Origin: Ignavibacteria bacterium
GTDB lineage: Bacteria; Bacteroidota; Ignavibacteria; Kapaibacteriales; UBA4661
Assembly (NCBI GenBank): GCA_013298775.1
Contig: JAAFIV010000005.1
Span: forward strand, 147,627 to 211,626
Direction of reading: 5' to 3'
DNA: 64,000 nt
Below the pieces are notes generated by a model, which saw nothing but the letters and a program-made list of their open reading frames with translations, was not told where the DNA came from and searched no databases. Positions 10,219-20,111 of the stretch are shown piece after piece; position 1 is the stretch's first letter, and the number at the start of each line of letters is the position of its first letter. A program made the translations under genes and the position numbers.

Positions 10219-10603
10219 TAGTAGCACAGACATTCTTGTCTGTGAGTATTAGTGCGGGCTTCAGGCGACAAACACAGACAAGAATGTTATCTGTAGTGGA
10301 GTAGAAGTCATAGAGTTCTTTGACAATGAGAGTTTTGATAGTCCATGGAAAATGGCTTTGCAGCTTGTCGCATTCGCCCCCTTGATAAAGGGGGAACGGG
10401 GGATTGCTGTTTTGCGCGGTCTCCACCACCCCAAGCTCACGCGAAGGCGACCAAATCCCCCGTTCCCCCTTTATCAAGGGGGCGAAGGATTGATGCGACT
10501 TTCACGGCATTGTCGGCAAAAGACCGAACTACCAAAACTTTCGTTGTCAAAGACCATACTACCGTCTACTCCAGTGCAGGTAGCAAGAATGTCTGTGCCA
10601 CTG
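10219..10603. repeat. Large foldback (inverted) repeat element
   Basis: An imperfect inverted repeat fills the gap between prfA and the cyclase gene. The inner arms are 31 bp and identical: 10375-10405 and 10454-10484 (left arm begins CGCCCCCTTGATAAAGGGGG). Outside them, CTGTAGTGGAGTAG...TTTGACAATGAGAGTTTTG (10291-10337) pairs with the complement of 10536-10578. The outermost parts (GTAGCACAGACATTCTTG and CAAGAATGTCTGTGCCAC) also pair and match the short palindrome at 23162-23242. The left half carries an extra 70-bp palindrome (10219-10288). No coding capacity is apparent. It looks like a non-autonomous MITE or foldback element. Confidence 0.75.
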
Positions 10604-10634
10604 AAGCAAGAGAAAACTTACTTTAGGAAACCCT

Positions 10635-11717
10635 TTACATCGTTGCCCCAGCCTTCAGCATTTCTGCGCGTTCCGAGAGTTGCAACTCGCGGATAATCTC
10701 CTCAATCTCACCATTTATCACTTCTTGCAAGGGATAATTTTTCGCATCGCCTTCCAAACGGTGGTCAGTTACGCGGTTTTGCGGATAATTGTAGGTGCGG
10801 ATTTTATCGGAGCGGTCGCCGCTTTTCACCATGTCTTTTCGCGTTGAAGACAGCTCTGCTTGTTGCTTGGCGAGTTCTAGTTCGTACAATCGCGCTCGTA
10901 GCACTTTCATTGCTTTTTCGCGGTTTTTAAGCTGTGAACGCTCGTCCTGACACTGCACCACAATTCCCGTCGGAATATGCACCATGCGCACTGCCGTTTC
11001 GACTTTGTTCACATTTTGCCCGCCTTTGCCGCCAGAGCGGAAAATATCAATGCGCAAATCGCCTTCGTTGATATGCACTTCCACTTCGCCGACTTCGGGC
11101 ATAATTGCGACGGTTGCGGCGGATGTGTGGATGCGCCCGCTTGCTTCTGTGTCTGGCACGCGCTGGACGCGATGCACGCCGCTTTCGTACTTCATCATGC
11201 CAAATGCTTCTTCGCCCGCGAGCGAGAAAATAATTTCTTTGTAGCCACCGCGCTCACCTTCGTTGAAATCAATCATTTCCATTTGCCAGCCTTTTGTATC
11301 GGCGAAGCGGTGATACATTCGGAAGAGGTCGCCGGCGAAGATTCCCGCCTCGTCGCCGCCTGTGCCAGCGCGAATTTCCACGATACAGTTTTTATCGTCA
11401 TTCGGATTGCGCGGAAGCAACAACACCTGCAAATCAGATTCCATGCGCTCTTTGGCGGCATTCAGGTCGTCCATTTCGGATTCGGCAATTTCGCGCAAGT
11501 CAGCATCCACGCCAGGTGTGGCGAGAATTTCCTTATTTTCGCGGAGTTGTTTTATCGTGCGAAGATAGTCCTCGCCAGATTTGGCAATACTTTCAAGGCG
11601 TTTGTGTTCGCGCGAAAGGTCGCTGAAGCGTTTGTAATCGTTGAGAATATCGGGCGCGGCAAGCATATTGGTGAGTTCGCCGAAGCGTGCGATGATTGCG
11701 AGAATTTTTTCTTCCAT
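10635..11717 (-). CDS. prfA: Peptide chain release factor 1
   Basis: 360 residues, the normal RF1 length. RF1 reads UAA/UAG and triggers peptide release. The GGQ hydrolysis motif is at 232-234 ([14 protein letters not shown]). The stop-reading P-x-T tripeptide appears as Pro-Asp-Thr at 188-190 ([10 protein letters not shown]), which marks RF1 rather than RF2 (SPF). The usual companion prmC/hemK is not adjacent. A TAGATTTG that could be a -7 box lies upstream at 11767-11760, but without a clear -33 element. Confidence 0.96.
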   Translation of the reverse strand: MEEKILAIIARFGELTNMLAAPDILNDYKRFSDLSREHKRLESIAKSGEDYLRTIKQLRENKEILATPGVDADLREIAESEMDDLNAAKERMESDLQVLLLPRNPNDDKNCIVEIRAGTGGDEAGIFAGDLFRMYHRFADTKGWQMEMIDFNEGERGGYKEIIFSLAGEEAFGMMKYESGVHRVQRVPDTEASGRIHTSAATVAIMPEVGEVEVHINEGDLRIDIFRSGGKGGQNVNKVETAVRMVHIPTGIVVQCQDERSQLKNREKAMKVLRARLYELELAKQQAELSSTRKDMVKSGDRSDKIRTYNYPQNRVTDHRLEGDAKNYPLQEVINGEIEEIIRELQLSERAEMLKAGATM

Positions 11718-12091
11718 GATGCGTGGTTTATCGTTTCAGTTGAGAACGTTTATACACGACAAATCTACGCTTTTTCAGGCATAAAACCTGATAACGGTTT
11801 GGAGTTTTTGAATTGTACAGGGATTTTTCGCTCAAATCCAAAAAATTTCGCTTCAAGAAAAATTTCGCTGGCATAGAGATAAAATAATTGTATTTTGATA
11901 TCATCATTAAACGCTCTTTTTGGTGGATTTATCTTCAGATGTAAATCTTTTCATAATAAAGACTTACTTACTTTGTTATTTTTGTTGATATATCAACGGT
12001 TGCGCATTCAATGGTTGTGTAGTATGCTATTTTGAACTAATTCTATTTCTTCAATTTCTTCTTTAATCTTTCAAGTTAGTGGAGATGTGGT
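11718..12091. other. Divergent regulatory gap, prfA / aceA
   Basis: A 374-bp AT-rich gap between divergent genes. It holds a possible prfA -7 box (TAGATTTG, minus, 11767-11760), a possible aceA -7 box (TATTTTTG, 11977-11984, no good -33) and the palindrome at 11984-11997. GGAG at 12074-12077 may serve as a Shine-Dalgarno for aceA. Nothing else is evident. Confidence 0.5.
11984..11997. promoter_or_regulatory. Perfect 14-bp palindrome upstream of aceA
   Basis: GTTGATATATCAAC reads identically on both strands. Its first base overlaps the end of a TATTTTTG sequence that resembles a Bacteroidota -7 box, and it lies about 95 bp before the aceA start. This is a plausible dimeric regulator site for glyoxylate-shunt control; the regulator is unknown. 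Confidence 0.4.
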
Positions 12092-13381
12092 ATGAAAAAC
12101 ACGATGAAAACCGCCCAGCAACTCTTTAACGACTGGCATTCCAACGAGCGGTGGCACGGGATTACGCGCCCCTACACGCCAGAAGAGGTCGTAAAATTAC
12201 GCGGTACGGTTGAGATTAAATATTCACTTGCCGAGCTAGGCGCAGAGCGGCTTTGGAACTTGCTTCACAGCGAGGACTACATCAACGCCTTAGGTGCGCT
12301 CACTGGCAATCAGGCAATGCAAATGGTAAAAGCTGGCTTGCAAGCAATTTACCTTTCCGGCTGGCAAGTAGCGGCGGATGCAAACTTAGCAGGGCAAATG
12401 TACCCCGACCAAAGCCTCTATCCCGCAAACAGCGTTCCGCACGTTGTTAAGCGCATTAACCAAACACTGCAACGCGCTGACCAAATCCACCATTCCGAAG
12501 GTAAAAATGGAATGTATTGGATGGCTCCGATTGTTGCGGACGCGGAAGCGGGTTTTGGCGGTCCGTTGAACTCGTTTGAGCTAATGAAATCCATGATTGA
12601 AGCGGGTGCGGCGGGTGTTCACTTTGAAGACCAGCTTGCATCGGAGAAAAAATGCGGACACTTGGGCGGAAAAGTTCTCGTGCCGACCTCGCATTTTATC
12701 CGAACCCTCGTAGCAGCGCGTCTTGCAGCCGATGTCTGTGATACGCAAACACTCGTCATTGCTCGCACCGATGCCAACGGTGCAGACCTGCTCACCAGCG
12801 ATGTGGATGACCGCGACAAGGAATTCTGCACAGGAGAGCGCACACATGAAGGCTTCTACCGCGTCCGTCCGGGTATTGAGTCCGCTATTGCTCGCGCAAT
12901 CAGCTACGCACCGTATTCCGACCTCATTTGGTGCGAAACCTCCACGCCCGACATGAAAGAAGCACGGATGTTTGCTGAAGCCGTCCGCGAAAAATTCCCG
13001 AATAAAATGCTAGCGTACAACTGTTCGCCGTCCTTCAACTGGAAGCGTAATTTGAGCGCACAAGAAATCGCTATTTTCCAACGCGAATTGGGCGCAATGG
13101 GCTACAAGTTCCAATTCGTAACGCTTGCAGGCTTCCACGCATTGAATTTCTCCATGTTCAGCCTTGCAAAAGGCTACAAAGAGCGCGGAATGGCATCGTA
13201 TTCGGAATTGCAGGAAGCTGAATTTGCTGCCGAAGAGCATGGTTACACGGCAGTCAAGCACCAACGCGAAGTCGGCACGGGTTATTTCGACCTCGTGTCG
13301 GAAGTTGTGAGCGGCGGAATGTCGTCCACAACCGCGCTTGCTGGCTCGACCGAAGCACACCAATTCCACATTGAAACCTAA
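12092..13381 (+). CDS. aceA: Isocitrate lyase
   Basis: 429 residues. Isocitrate lyase cleaves isocitrate to succinate and glyoxylate, the first step of the glyoxylate shunt, which lets cells grow on acetate or fatty acids. The catalytic loop KKCGH is at 186-190 with nucleophilic Cys188, after the metal and substrate region [14 protein letters not shown] (144-157). The length fits the short bacterial (E. coli-type, about 434) subfamily. An internal ATG four codons in (12104) is an alternative start. aceB follows 173 bp downstream with its own terminator and promoter between them, so the two are neighbours but probably separate transcripts. Confidence 0.97.
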   Translation: MKNTMKTAQQLFNDWHSNERWHGITRPYTPEEVVKLRGTVEIKYSLAELGAERLWNLLHSEDYINALGALTGNQAMQMVKAGLQAIYLSGWQVAADANLAGQMYPDQSLYPANSVPHVVKRINQTLQRADQIHHSEGKNGMYWMAPIVADAEAGFGGPLNSFELMKSMIEAGAAGVHFEDQLASEKKCGHLGGKVLVPTSHFIRTLVAARLAADVCDTQTLVIARTDANGADLLTSDVDDRDKEFCTGERTHEGFYRVRPGIESAIARAISYAPYSDLIWCETSTPDMKEARMFAEAVREKFPNKMLAYNCSPSFNWKRNLSAQEIAIFQRELGAMGYKFQFVTLAGFHALNFSMFSLAKGYKERGMASYSELQEAEFAAEEHGYTAVKHQREVGTGYFDLVSEVVSGGMSSTTALAGSTEAHQFHIET

Positions 13382-13448
13382 ACGAAATTATGAAATCTGA
13401 GGGATAAGGGCTGAATGTTTGCAGACCTTTTCCTTGAGATGCTCTTTT

Positions 13449-13491
13449 ACAACCCCGCATCATTCCTTATGTTTGCGGGGTTGTGTGTTTT
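13449..13491 (+). terminator. Terminator after aceA
   Basis: 11-bp perfect arms (ACAACCCCGCA 13449-13459; TGCGGGGTTGT 13474-13484) followed by GTGTTTTTTG. A GC-rich stem plus T-run is typical of intrinsic termination. It ends just before the aceB promoter. Confidence 0.8.
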
Positions 13492-13498
13492 TTGTAGA

Positions 13499-13531
13499 TT
13501 TGAGCAATTACTGACTATAGTTTTATTTTTG
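13499..13531 (+). promoter_or_regulatory. Bacteroidota-type promoter of aceB
   Basis: TTTG at 13499-13502, a 21-nt spacer, then TATTTTTG at 13524-13531, a full match to TTTG-N-TAnnTTTG. Transcription would start near 13538, giving a very short leader before the ATG at 13555, which also lacks a Shine-Dalgarno sequence. Confidence 0.7.
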
Positions 13532-13554
13532 ACCCTTCTTCAAAACAAACACTT

Positions 13555-15162
13555 ATGCCACAACTCACACTCCCAACAGGCGTTAGCATTTCTGGCGAAA
13601 TCCAACCACAATTTTTGGAAATTCTCACGCCTGAAGCACTTGATTTTATCACGCTTTTACAGCGCACCTTCAACGCACGGCGCAAGGAATTACTTGCCAA
13701 ACGCGCGGAACGTCAGCACGATTTCGATGCAGGAAAAATGCCCGACTTTCTTCCCGAAACAGCATCCGTGCGCTCTGGCGATTGGAAAGTCGCTCCAATT
13801 CCCGCAGATTTGCAGAATCGCCGTATTGAAATCACGGGTCCAGTCGAACGGAAAATGATTATCAACGCGCTTAATTCTGGTGCGAATATTTTCATGGCAG
13901 ATTTTGAAGATGCGAACTCGCCGACGTGGTTTAACGCCATTCAGGGGCAAATCAACTTGCGCGATGCTATTCGCCGCCAAATAGATTTCACCTCGCCCGA
14001 AGGTAAAGAATACAAACTGAATGCGCAAGTGGCGACGCTGCTTGTGCGCCCGCGCGGCTGGCATTTGCTGGAGAAGCACATCACCGTTGATGGCGAGGAA
14101 ATGTCGGGTTCGCTCTGCGATTTTGGTTTGTACTTTTTCCATAACGCGAAAGAACTGCTCGCACGTGGCTCTGGACCGTATTTTTACTTACCAAAACTCG
14201 AAAGCCACTTGGAAGCACGGCTCTGGAACGACGTGTTTACGCTGGCGCAAACAACGCTCGGTGTACCACATGGTTCGGTGAAAGGTACGATGCTCATTGA
14301 AACCATTCCGGGCGCGTTTGAAATGGAGGAATTTTTGTACGAACTCCGCGACCACGCGGCGGGCTTGAATGCTGGGCGGTGGGACTACATTTTCAGCGTT
14401 ATCAAAAAGTTCCGCAACCGCATGGAAACGCCGCTCCCAGACCGCATCCAAGTAACGATGACCGTTCCCTTTATGCGCTCGTACACGGAATTGCTCGTCA
14501 AAACCTGCCACACGCGCGGCGCACACGCTATCGGCGGCATGGCAGCATTTATCCCGAATCGTAAAGATGCAACTGTCACGGAGACAGCACTGGCGCGAGT
14601 TCGAGCTGATAAAGAGCGCGAAGCAAATGACGGTTTCGACGGTTCGTGGGTGGCGCACCCTGATTTGGTTCAGATTGCCAAAGAGCCATTCACCGCAAAA
14701 CTTGGCGACAAACCGCACCAAAAGGAGCGTTTGCGCGAGGAAGTGAGCATCAAAGCCGCAGATTTACTTGCGTTTGTGGTGCCAGATGGAAAAATTACCG
14801 AAGCAGGTTTGCGAAATAACATCAACGTCGGGATTCAGTATGTGGAGGCGTGGTTGCGTGGCAATGGAGCGGTGGCAATTCACAATCTTATGGAAGATGC
14901 GGCAACGGCAGAAATCTCGCGGACGCAGGTGTGGCAATGGATTCACCACGCAAAGGGCGTTCTGGACGATGGACGGAAAATCACCATTGAACTCGTGCGC
15001 CAGATTATCGCTGAAGAAATGGAAACCATCCAAAAAGCCTTTGGCGACGCGCTTTTTGCGCAGGGACGTTTCCCCGAAGCGCGTGAAATCTTCGACCGCT
15101 TGGCAACTTCGCCGGAGTATGTTGATTTTCTCACGCTTCCAGCGTATGACCGCTTGGCGTAA
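13555..15162 (+). CDS. aceB: Malate synthase A
   Basis: 535 residues, the size of malate synthase A rather than the longer G form. It condenses glyoxylate with acetyl-CoA to malate, completing the glyoxylate shunt begun by AceA next door. Visible hallmarks: [12 protein letters not shown] near 110-125, [14 protein letters not shown], the signature [24 protein letters not shown] (written in parts: [12 protein letters not shown], then [10 protein letters not shown]) with [10 protein letters not shown] after it, and the C-terminal [17 protein letters not shown] that carries the catalytic Asp. The start lacks a Shine-Dalgarno sequence but follows a good promoter at short distance. Confidence 0.96.
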   Translation: MPQLTLPTGVSISGEIQPQFLEILTPEALDFITLLQRTFNARRKELLAKRAERQHDFDAGKMPDFLPETASVRSGDWKVAPIPADLQNRRIEITGPVERKMIINALNSGANIFMADFEDANSPTWFNAIQGQINLRDAIRRQIDFTSPEGKEYKLNAQVATLLVRPRGWHLLEKHITVDGEEMSGSLCDFGLYFFHNAKELLARGSGPYFYLPKLESHLEARLWNDVFTLAQTTLGVPHGSVKGTMLIETIPGAFEMEEFLYELRDHAAGLNAGRWDYIFSVIKKFRNRMETPLPDRIQVTMTVPFMRSYTELLVKTCHTRGAHAIGGMAAFIPNRKDATVTETALARVRADKEREANDGFDGSWVAHPDLVQIAKEPFTAKLGDKPHQKERLREEVSIKAADLLAFVVPDGKITEAGLRNNINVGIQYVEAWLRGNGAVAIHNLMEDAATAEISRTQVWQWIHHAKGVLDDGRKITIELVRQIIAEEMETIQKAFGDALFAQGRFPEAREIFDRLATSPEYVDFLTLPAYDRLA

Positions 15163-15237
15163 TTCTTGTCGTGAGTTTATCCAGCAAATTCAATCCATCG
15201 CAAACAGTACCATTTACAAAATTTCCTTGCAAAAAAA

Positions 15238-15275
15238 AACGGAGCAAAAGCGCATTGGCTCTTGCTCCGTTTGAT
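15238..15275. terminator. Terminator between convergent aceB and fusA2
   Basis: AAACGGAGCAAAAG (15237-15250) pairs with CTTGCTCCGTTT (15261-15272). T-rich DNA follows on the right and A-rich DNA precedes on the left, so it can act in both directions for the convergent genes. Confidence 0.65.
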
Positions 15276-15343
15276 ATATTTTTGATATATTCTTGCTGCA
15301 TACCTTCGGCATTCATGCTTGCAATAAGCAAAATGCCACCCCG

Positions 15344-15391
15344 TTTCCTGTCTTTATGCTTTCCTGTCTTTATGCTTTCCTGTCTTTATGC
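15344..15391. repeat. 16-bp tandem repeat, three copies, at the end of fusA2
   Basis: Three identical units TTTCCTGTCTTTATGC. The fusA2 stop codon (complement of 15386-15388) lies in the last unit, so each unit carries an in-frame-type TAA on the minus strand. It looks like slippage or duplication around the stop codon. Confidence 0.85.
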
Positions 15392-17497
15392 GTTACCTTC
15401 AGCGCGACGCTTTTGGTACTCTTTTGACATTTCTTCTTGAATAGACTTCGGTACTTGTGCGTACTTCGCAAATTCCATGGAGAACTCGCCTTTGCCCTGT
15501 GTTGCAGAGCGGAGGTCGGTGGAGTAGCCAAACATCTCGGAAAGCGGTACTTCGGCGTTTACAACGACGTAGTTGCCGTCGGTGTCTGTTCCCATAATCA
15601 CGCCGCGACGCTGGTTGAGTTGTCCGATAACTTGTCCTTGGAATTCGTCTGGTACAGAGATTTCTACGTTCATAATTGGCTCAAGAATCACCGGACCTGC
15701 ATCTTTGTAGAATTCACGCACAGCAGTCATCGCCGCAACTTTGAACGCCATCTCTGAAGAGTCCACTGAGTGATACGCGCCGTCGTTCAAGACCACGCGA
15801 ACGCCCATTACTGGCTGACCAATAAGCTGACCATTTTGGAACTGCTCGGTAAAGCCTTTATCGCAAGCAGGAATGTATTCACGCGGAATAACACCACCAA
15901 CGATTTCATCAACAAATTCGTAGTTTTTGTCGCCTTCCAATTCTGCTGGCTCAAAGTAGCCCGCAACGCGACCGAATTGACCAGAACCACCTGTTTGCTT
16001 TTTGTGGGTGTAGTTGAATTCAGCGCGTTTGGTGAGTGCTTCGCGGAATGCCACTTTTGGCTTACCAACGTTCACTTCGCAGTTGTATTCACGCTTGATA
16101 CGCTCGATGTAAATTTCCAAGTGCAATTCGCCCATGCCTTTTACAATCGTCTCGCCGCTTTCTTCGTCACGATAGACGCGGAAGGTCGGGTCTTCTTTTG
16201 TAAAGCGGTTCAATGCTTTCGAGAAGTTTACTTGACCAGTTTTGTCTTTCGGAGAAACCGCAAGCTCAATAACGGGATTCGGTACGAACATAGACGACAT
16301 GGTTACGTTTTGTTTGCCGTCGGTGAAGGTATCGCCAGAGGCGCAATCAACGCCGAAGAGAGCAACGATGTCGCCTGCTTGTGCAGAATCAATCTCGTTC
16401 ATCTCGGCAGAGTGCATCCGCACGAGGCGCGGCACTTTTACTTTTTTCTCGTTCACCATGTTGATAATCGTATCGCCTTTGGTTACTTTGCCTTGATAGA
16501 TGCGCATGTAGGTCAGCTGACCGTATTTGCCATCCTCAAGTTTGAACGCAAGCATCACAAGCGGCTTCGACGGGTCGGAGCTGAGAGCAATTTTTGCTTC
16601 GTTGTTGTCTTGGTCGAGAGCTTCAATTTTGGTTTCTGACGGGCTTGGCAAAAAGCTGATAACACCGTCCAACAAGGTTTGAACGCCTTTGTTTTTATAC
16701 GCCGAACCAACAAACACTGGTGTAAGTTTCAAGGAAAGCGTTCCTTTGCGGATAGCTGCCATGATTTCTGCTTCGGTGATTTGGTCCTCTTGTTCGCCCA
16801 AGAATTTTTCCATGATTGCATCATCGAAATCCGAAACTGCTTCTACAAGCGTATGGCGACGCTCTTTTGCATCTTCCAAAAGATTTGCTGGAATGTCGGT
16901 GTAGCGGATGCTTTCACCAGAATCGCCATCAAAATAAATCGCTTTCATTTTCACAAGGTCAATAATGCCTTCAAAATCAGCCTCGCGACCGATTGGTACT
17001 GTTACCATGACAGCATTATGGTTCAATTTCTCGCGGAGCTGGCTGACAACTTTGTCCGCATTCGCGCCAGCACGGTCCATTTTATTGATAAACGCAACGC
17101 GCGGAACGCTGTAACGGCGCATTTGGCGGTCAACCGTGATAGACTGGCTCTGAACGCCCGAAACCGAGCAAAGAACAAGGACAGCACCGTCCAAAACGCG
17201 CAAAGCACGCTCTACTTCTACGGTGAAGTCCACGTGACCAGGAGTGTCAATGAGGTTGATGTTGTAATCGCCCCACATACAGTAGGTTGCTGCGGATTGA
17301 ATCGTAATACCTTTTTCGCGCTCCAAATCCATGGAGTCCATTTTCGCACCAACGCCGTCTTTGCCACGAACTTCGTGGATGGCGTGAATACGACCTGTGT
17401 AGAACAGGATACGCTCAGAAAGGGTGGTTTTGCCGGAGTCAATGTGCGCAGAAATACCGATATTGCGCACCTTGTCAAGAGAAACTGCGGTGGACAT
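15386..17497 (-). CDS. Second elongation factor G, mitochondrial EFG1-like
   Basis: 703 residues from the ATG at 17497 ([16 protein letters not shown]); 22 further in-frame codons upstream look like leader and are not conserved EF-G sequence. G motifs: AHIDSGKTT (P-loop), [26 protein letters not shown]. The P-loop has Ser where most EF-Gs have Ala, and the [20 protein letters not shown] segment closely resembles mitochondrial EF-G1 and the bacterial spd-type EF-G1. In organisms with spd-type EF-Gs, one paralogue specialises in translocation and the other in recycling. It stands alone, far from the str operon, so the EF-G set here is split between two loci. Its exact role is an inference. Confidence 0.93.
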   Translation of the reverse strand: MSTAVSLDKVRNIGISAHIDSGKTTLSERILFYTGRIHAIHEVRGKDGVGAKMDSMDLEREKGITIQSAATYCMWGDYNINLIDTPGHVDFTVEVERALRVLDGAVLVLCSVSGVQSQSITVDRQMRRYSVPRVAFINKMDRAGANADKVVSQLREKLNHNAVMVTVPIGREADFEGIIDLVKMKAIYFDGDSGESIRYTDIPANLLEDAKERRHTLVEAVSDFDDAIMEKFLGEQEDQITEAEIMAAIRKGTLSLKLTPVFVGSAYKNKGVQTLLDGVISFLPSPSETKIEALDQDNNEAKIALSSDPSKPLVMLAFKLEDGKYGQLTYMRIYQGKVTKGDTIINMVNEKKVKVPRLVRMHSAEMNEIDSAQAGDIVALFGVDCASGDTFTDGKQNVTMSSMFVPNPVIELAVSPKDKTGQVNFSKALNRFTKEDPTFRVYRDEESGETIVKGMGELHLEIYIERIKREYNCEVNVGKPKVAFREALTKRAEFNYTHKKQTGGSGQFGRVAGYFEPAELEGDKNYEFVDEIVGGVIPREYIPACDKGFTEQFQNGQLIGQPVMGVRVVLNDGAYHSVDSSEMAFKVAAMTAVREFYKDAGPVILEPIMNVEISVPDEFQGQVIGQLNQRRGVIMGTDTDGNYVVVNAEVPLSEMFGYSTDLRSATQGKGEFSMEFAKYAQVPKSIQEEMSKEYQKRRAEGNA

Positions 17498-17913
17498 GAT
17501 ACTTGCTCTTAAAAACTGTAAAAAAAGAAAAATGAATGAGTTATTTGCTCTGGAATTTGCCAACCGTTTAGGCTGGTAAAGATTACTAATTTACAATTAT
17601 TTCTTGTCAAAACCTAATTTTCATAAAAACGCTGCTATGGCGGTAAAGTAATGGCAAATGATAGCTTGCTTCTGATTGCTCACCGACCTTGAAGATAAAA
17701 ACGCTGAAAATGCAGACTATATCTTGCTTGCAGAAAAAACAAATTCAAAGCGTGAAAATCAAAAAACAGGCTTGCAAGCCAGACTAAAACTAGCCTACAA
17801 GCATTTTGAAAAGAAATTTGCTTCAAAAAGAAGAAACCACGAGCCGCAGAATATCTGCAAAAGCTCGTGGTCTCTGGGGTTTGGGTGTATTTCAGGAGTA
17901 TATTTTCTCTGCG
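17498..17913. other. 416-bp gap: terminator and A-rich DNA
   Basis: Holds the terminator for the anti-sigma gene (17836-17871) and the upstream region of fusA2. A near-consensus -7 (CAAAACCTA, one base too long) is present near 17610 on the minus strand. Short open frames on the plus strand are lysine-rich chance frames. Confidence 0.45.
17836..17871 (-). terminator. Terminator of the sigma/anti-sigma operon
   Basis: Perfect 9-bp arms ACCACGAGC (17836-17844) and GCTCGTGGT (17863-17871); on the minus strand the stem is followed by TTCTTCTTTTTG. It lies about 40 bp past the anti-sigma stop. Confidence 0.7.
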
Positions 17914-19035
17914 TTATTTTTTCTCCAAGCGTTCAAGTTCGCGCTTCCATTTCGTGAGCGACACCGCGCCCGTTTCTTGCAAAATGCCAACGGCTTCCTG
18001 CAAGGTTTGGAGAGCTTTTTCACTATTTCCTGTCGCGCGGAAAAGCACGGCTTGTTCGGCAAGAATTTCGCCATACACTTCGCGTAGCTTCAGATTTTGT
18101 GCGCCTTTCAGAGCTTTGGCGAAATATTGCGCACTTTCCTCATACTGAGCAGCTTCGCGGAGAATCATGCCCAAGCGTTTTTGCGTGATAACTGCGCTTG
18201 TTGCCTCGCCTTTTTGCTCGTAACCTTGAAGTTGTAGCGTGTACTCATCAATCGTTTCGCGGAGCTTGCTTGCGCCGTGAATGCTTGCATCCGAGCGGGC
18301 TTCTTGCTCTTGAGATGGTGCTTGAACGCTTGCTAGCGGCGTAGTCTGCGCTGGTGCAGCTTGTTCGGTTTGTGATTGATTATCAGATTTTTGTATTGAA
18401 TTTGCTACTGCAGAACGCTCTGAAAGGCGCGTATTTTCTGAGGTTTGAGAAGGAATACTTCCTAATGGCTTTGCTGTTTCTTCTGCGTGATTTTGCTGCG
18501 TAGAGCTTGGCGCAGCAAGGTTTTGTGAGCCTTGTGAAGATTGCACACTTTGCTCAATTGCCACACTTTGGCGTTCTTGCGCACCCTTGTTCCATTGCCA
18601 CAACCCCGCACCAACACTTGCACACACAAGCGACGCGACAATCACTTTCGAGGCTGTGATATTGGCAAGAATGGAGCCAGTAATCGCACTTTTTGCGGGA
18701 ATGCTGCTTGCTGCGGCACTGGTCGCCGCGCCGCTTGTAGCCATGCCACTTGTAGCACCAGCACTCGCCGCAGACGCGGCTGCGCCCGTAACAACAACTT
18801 GTGCGAGATTGTGCTGCATTTCCGAGAGAAAGGCAGTGTCCACCTGATTTTGCCAATGGTTGCTGGCATTGGAATCATCCAAAAATTCATCAAACGTCAG
18901 GACACCACGTACTTCATCGGCGAAGGCGGGATTTGTAGCGAGCAGGGCGTGAAAGCGTTGCTCTTCATCGCCTGTGAGTGCGCCATCCATATATTTTACG
19001 AGTAAATCTTCGTGTGTTGCGAGCAGCGTGTTCAT
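17914..19035 (-). CDS. Probable membrane anti-sigma factor with TPR-like C-terminus
   Basis: 373 residues. The N-terminal 80 residues (KYMDGALTGDEEQRFHALLATNPAFADEV in parts: KYMDGALTGDEEQ, then FHALLATNPAF) resemble the cytoplasmic domain of anti-sigma factors, without the HxxxCxxC zinc motif. An Ala/Ser/Thr-rich linker and one membrane helix (128-147) follow, then a Gln/Ser-rich stretch and a C-terminal helical region (about 275-370, AAQYEESAQYFAKAL, GNSEKALQTLQEAVG) that looks like two TPR repeats. The start overlaps the ECF sigma stop by ATGA, implying translational coupling and a sigma/anti-sigma pair. What the outer TPR part senses is unknown. Confidence 0.75.
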   Translation of the reverse strand: MNTLLATHEDLLVKYMDGALTGDEEQRFHALLATNPAFADEVRGVLTFDEFLDDSNASNHWQNQVDTAFLSEMQHNLAQVVVTGAAASAASAGATSGMATSGAATSAAASSIPAKSAITGSILANITASKVIVASLVCASVGAGLWQWNKGAQERQSVAIEQSVQSSQGSQNLAAPSSTQQNHAEETAKPLGSIPSQTSENTRLSERSAVANSIQKSDNQSQTEQAAPAQTTPLASVQAPSQEQEARSDASIHGASKLRETIDEYTLQLQGYEQKGEATSAVITQKRLGMILREAAQYEESAQYFAKALKGAQNLKLREVYGEILAEQAVLFRATGNSEKALQTLQEAVGILQETGAVSLTKWKRELERLEKK

Positions 19036-19649
19036 TGGAGTTCCTTGAAAATCGGTGTAAGTAATTCTCGTAGTTGTTGTTTAGCGCGGAAAACCCGTAC
19101 CTTTGCGAGCGAAAGCGAAATCTTGAGCAATTCCGCTATTTCCTCGTGTTGCAAACCGTCGTAAAATTTCAATTCAAATGCTTCACGTAAATCTTCGGGA
19201 AGCTGCCCTATTGCGCGGTCGAGGGATTCTTGTAGTAAGAAATCACGCGCTTCGTGAGCATTGCCGTCGTCGCTGGGCGTGAGTGCGTCGAATTCCTCAT
19301 CAATTTCCTTGTTCTGCACAAGGTCGCGCTGTTGCCGCTTCGAGACCTTCATCACGTGATGCCGCGCAATCGTGAAAAGCCACGCCGCATAGTTACCGCC
19401 GGTGAACTGTTCGCGTTTTTCAAAAACGGTACTCATTACGGCTTGGAATGCGTCTTTTGCGGCATCGTGTGAGGCGGTTGCCCGTAGGCAATACGCATAC
19501 AAGCGTTTGTCGTAACGTTTGTAGAGCGTGTTGAAGGCTGATTCCGAGCCGCCCTCACGGACTTCCTGAAAAAGCTGCTCATCGCTGGGCGTGTTGGCAG
19601 CCTTGTCCGTGCTTGCTTTTGGAGGACTTTTTGGTAAAGATTGATTCAT
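19032..19649 (-). CDS. ECF-family RNA polymerase sigma factor
   Basis: 205 residues from the ATG at 19649 (MNQSLPKSPPKAS), with AAGG upstream. An in-frame extension to an ATG pair at 19802/19799 is possible, and a TAAATTTG sequence at 19836-19829 could be its -7 box, so the start is uncertain. Region 2 (FNTLYKRYDKRLYAYCLRAT...AFQAVMSTVFEKREQF in parts) and region 4 (LPEDLREAFELKFYDGL, then HEEIAELLKISLSLAKVRVF) are clear. It directs RNA polymerase to a stress or envelope regulon. The coupled downstream gene (ATGA overlap) is its likely anti-sigma factor. Autoregulation is common for such pairs but not shown here. Confidence 0.88.
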   Translation of the reverse strand: MNQSLPKSPPKASTDKAANTPSDEQLFQEVREGGSESAFNTLYKRYDKRLYAYCLRATASHDAAKDAFQAVMSTVFEKREQFTGGNYAAWLFTIARHHVMKVSKRQQRDLVQNKEIDEEFDALTPSDDGNAHEARDFLLQESLDRAIGQLPEDLREAFELKFYDGLQHEEIAELLKISLSLAKVRVFRAKQQLRELLTPIFKELQ

Positions 19650-20111
19650 CGTTTGCCTTATCGTTGATGGATTGGTGCGGTCTGTGCGCTGCGTCCGCGT
19701 TGGCGCGTTTGGCGGAAGAAGCGGTAGCCCTTCAGCTCGCGCCGACACACGGGGCATCGTGGTCGGGAGATGTGTTTGGAAACGTGATTGAATCGGCATC
19801 ATAGCGGTATTCAACAAAACATCAACGGCAAATTTAGTGATTTCTTCCGAAGGAGAAAGATTTTGATGTGATTTTCTTTCTCGCCTCTGTACATAAAAAG
19901 CGCGGAGTGGAAAAAGAGTTACAAAAAATTTCACGGAATGTGAAAATGGTGTAAAAAGATGCTTTCCTCTCTATCCTGCCGAGTTGAAAGAGAATGAACT
20001 GTATCGCTTCAACACTGCGTAAATCAAGTAAAATAAGGTTTTGTTAGGTCGAAAAATGCTGATAGATTTGTCGTGTGTTTCATTTTCCTTCACCTTTCAT
20101 TCAAATATCGT
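19650..20111. other. Divergent gap, ECF sigma / amidotransferase
   Basis: The first 150 bp may be the 5' part of the sigma gene if it starts at 19802. The rest contains a possible sigma-gene -7 box (TAAATTTG, minus, 19836-19829) and the amidotransferase promoter (20040-20070). No repeat or RNA gene is evident. Confidence 0.45.
20040..20070 (+). promoter_or_regulatory. Bacteroidota-type promoter of the amidotransferase gene
   Basis: TTTG (20040-20043), 19-nt spacer, TAGATTTG (20063-20070). Full consensus match; predicted start near 20077, about 35 nt before the ATG at 20112. The -7 box and following TCGTGT are repeated upstream of prfA. Confidence 0.68.

Noticed and set aside
10061..10696. 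Open frames through the foldback element on both strands
   Set aside because: They translate repeat DNA and change character at the repeat edges; no start site or domain.
17676..17957. 93-codon lysine-rich frame between fusA2 and the anti-sigma gene
   Set aside because: Crosses the anti-sigma terminator hairpin and enters that gene antisense; A-rich chance frame.
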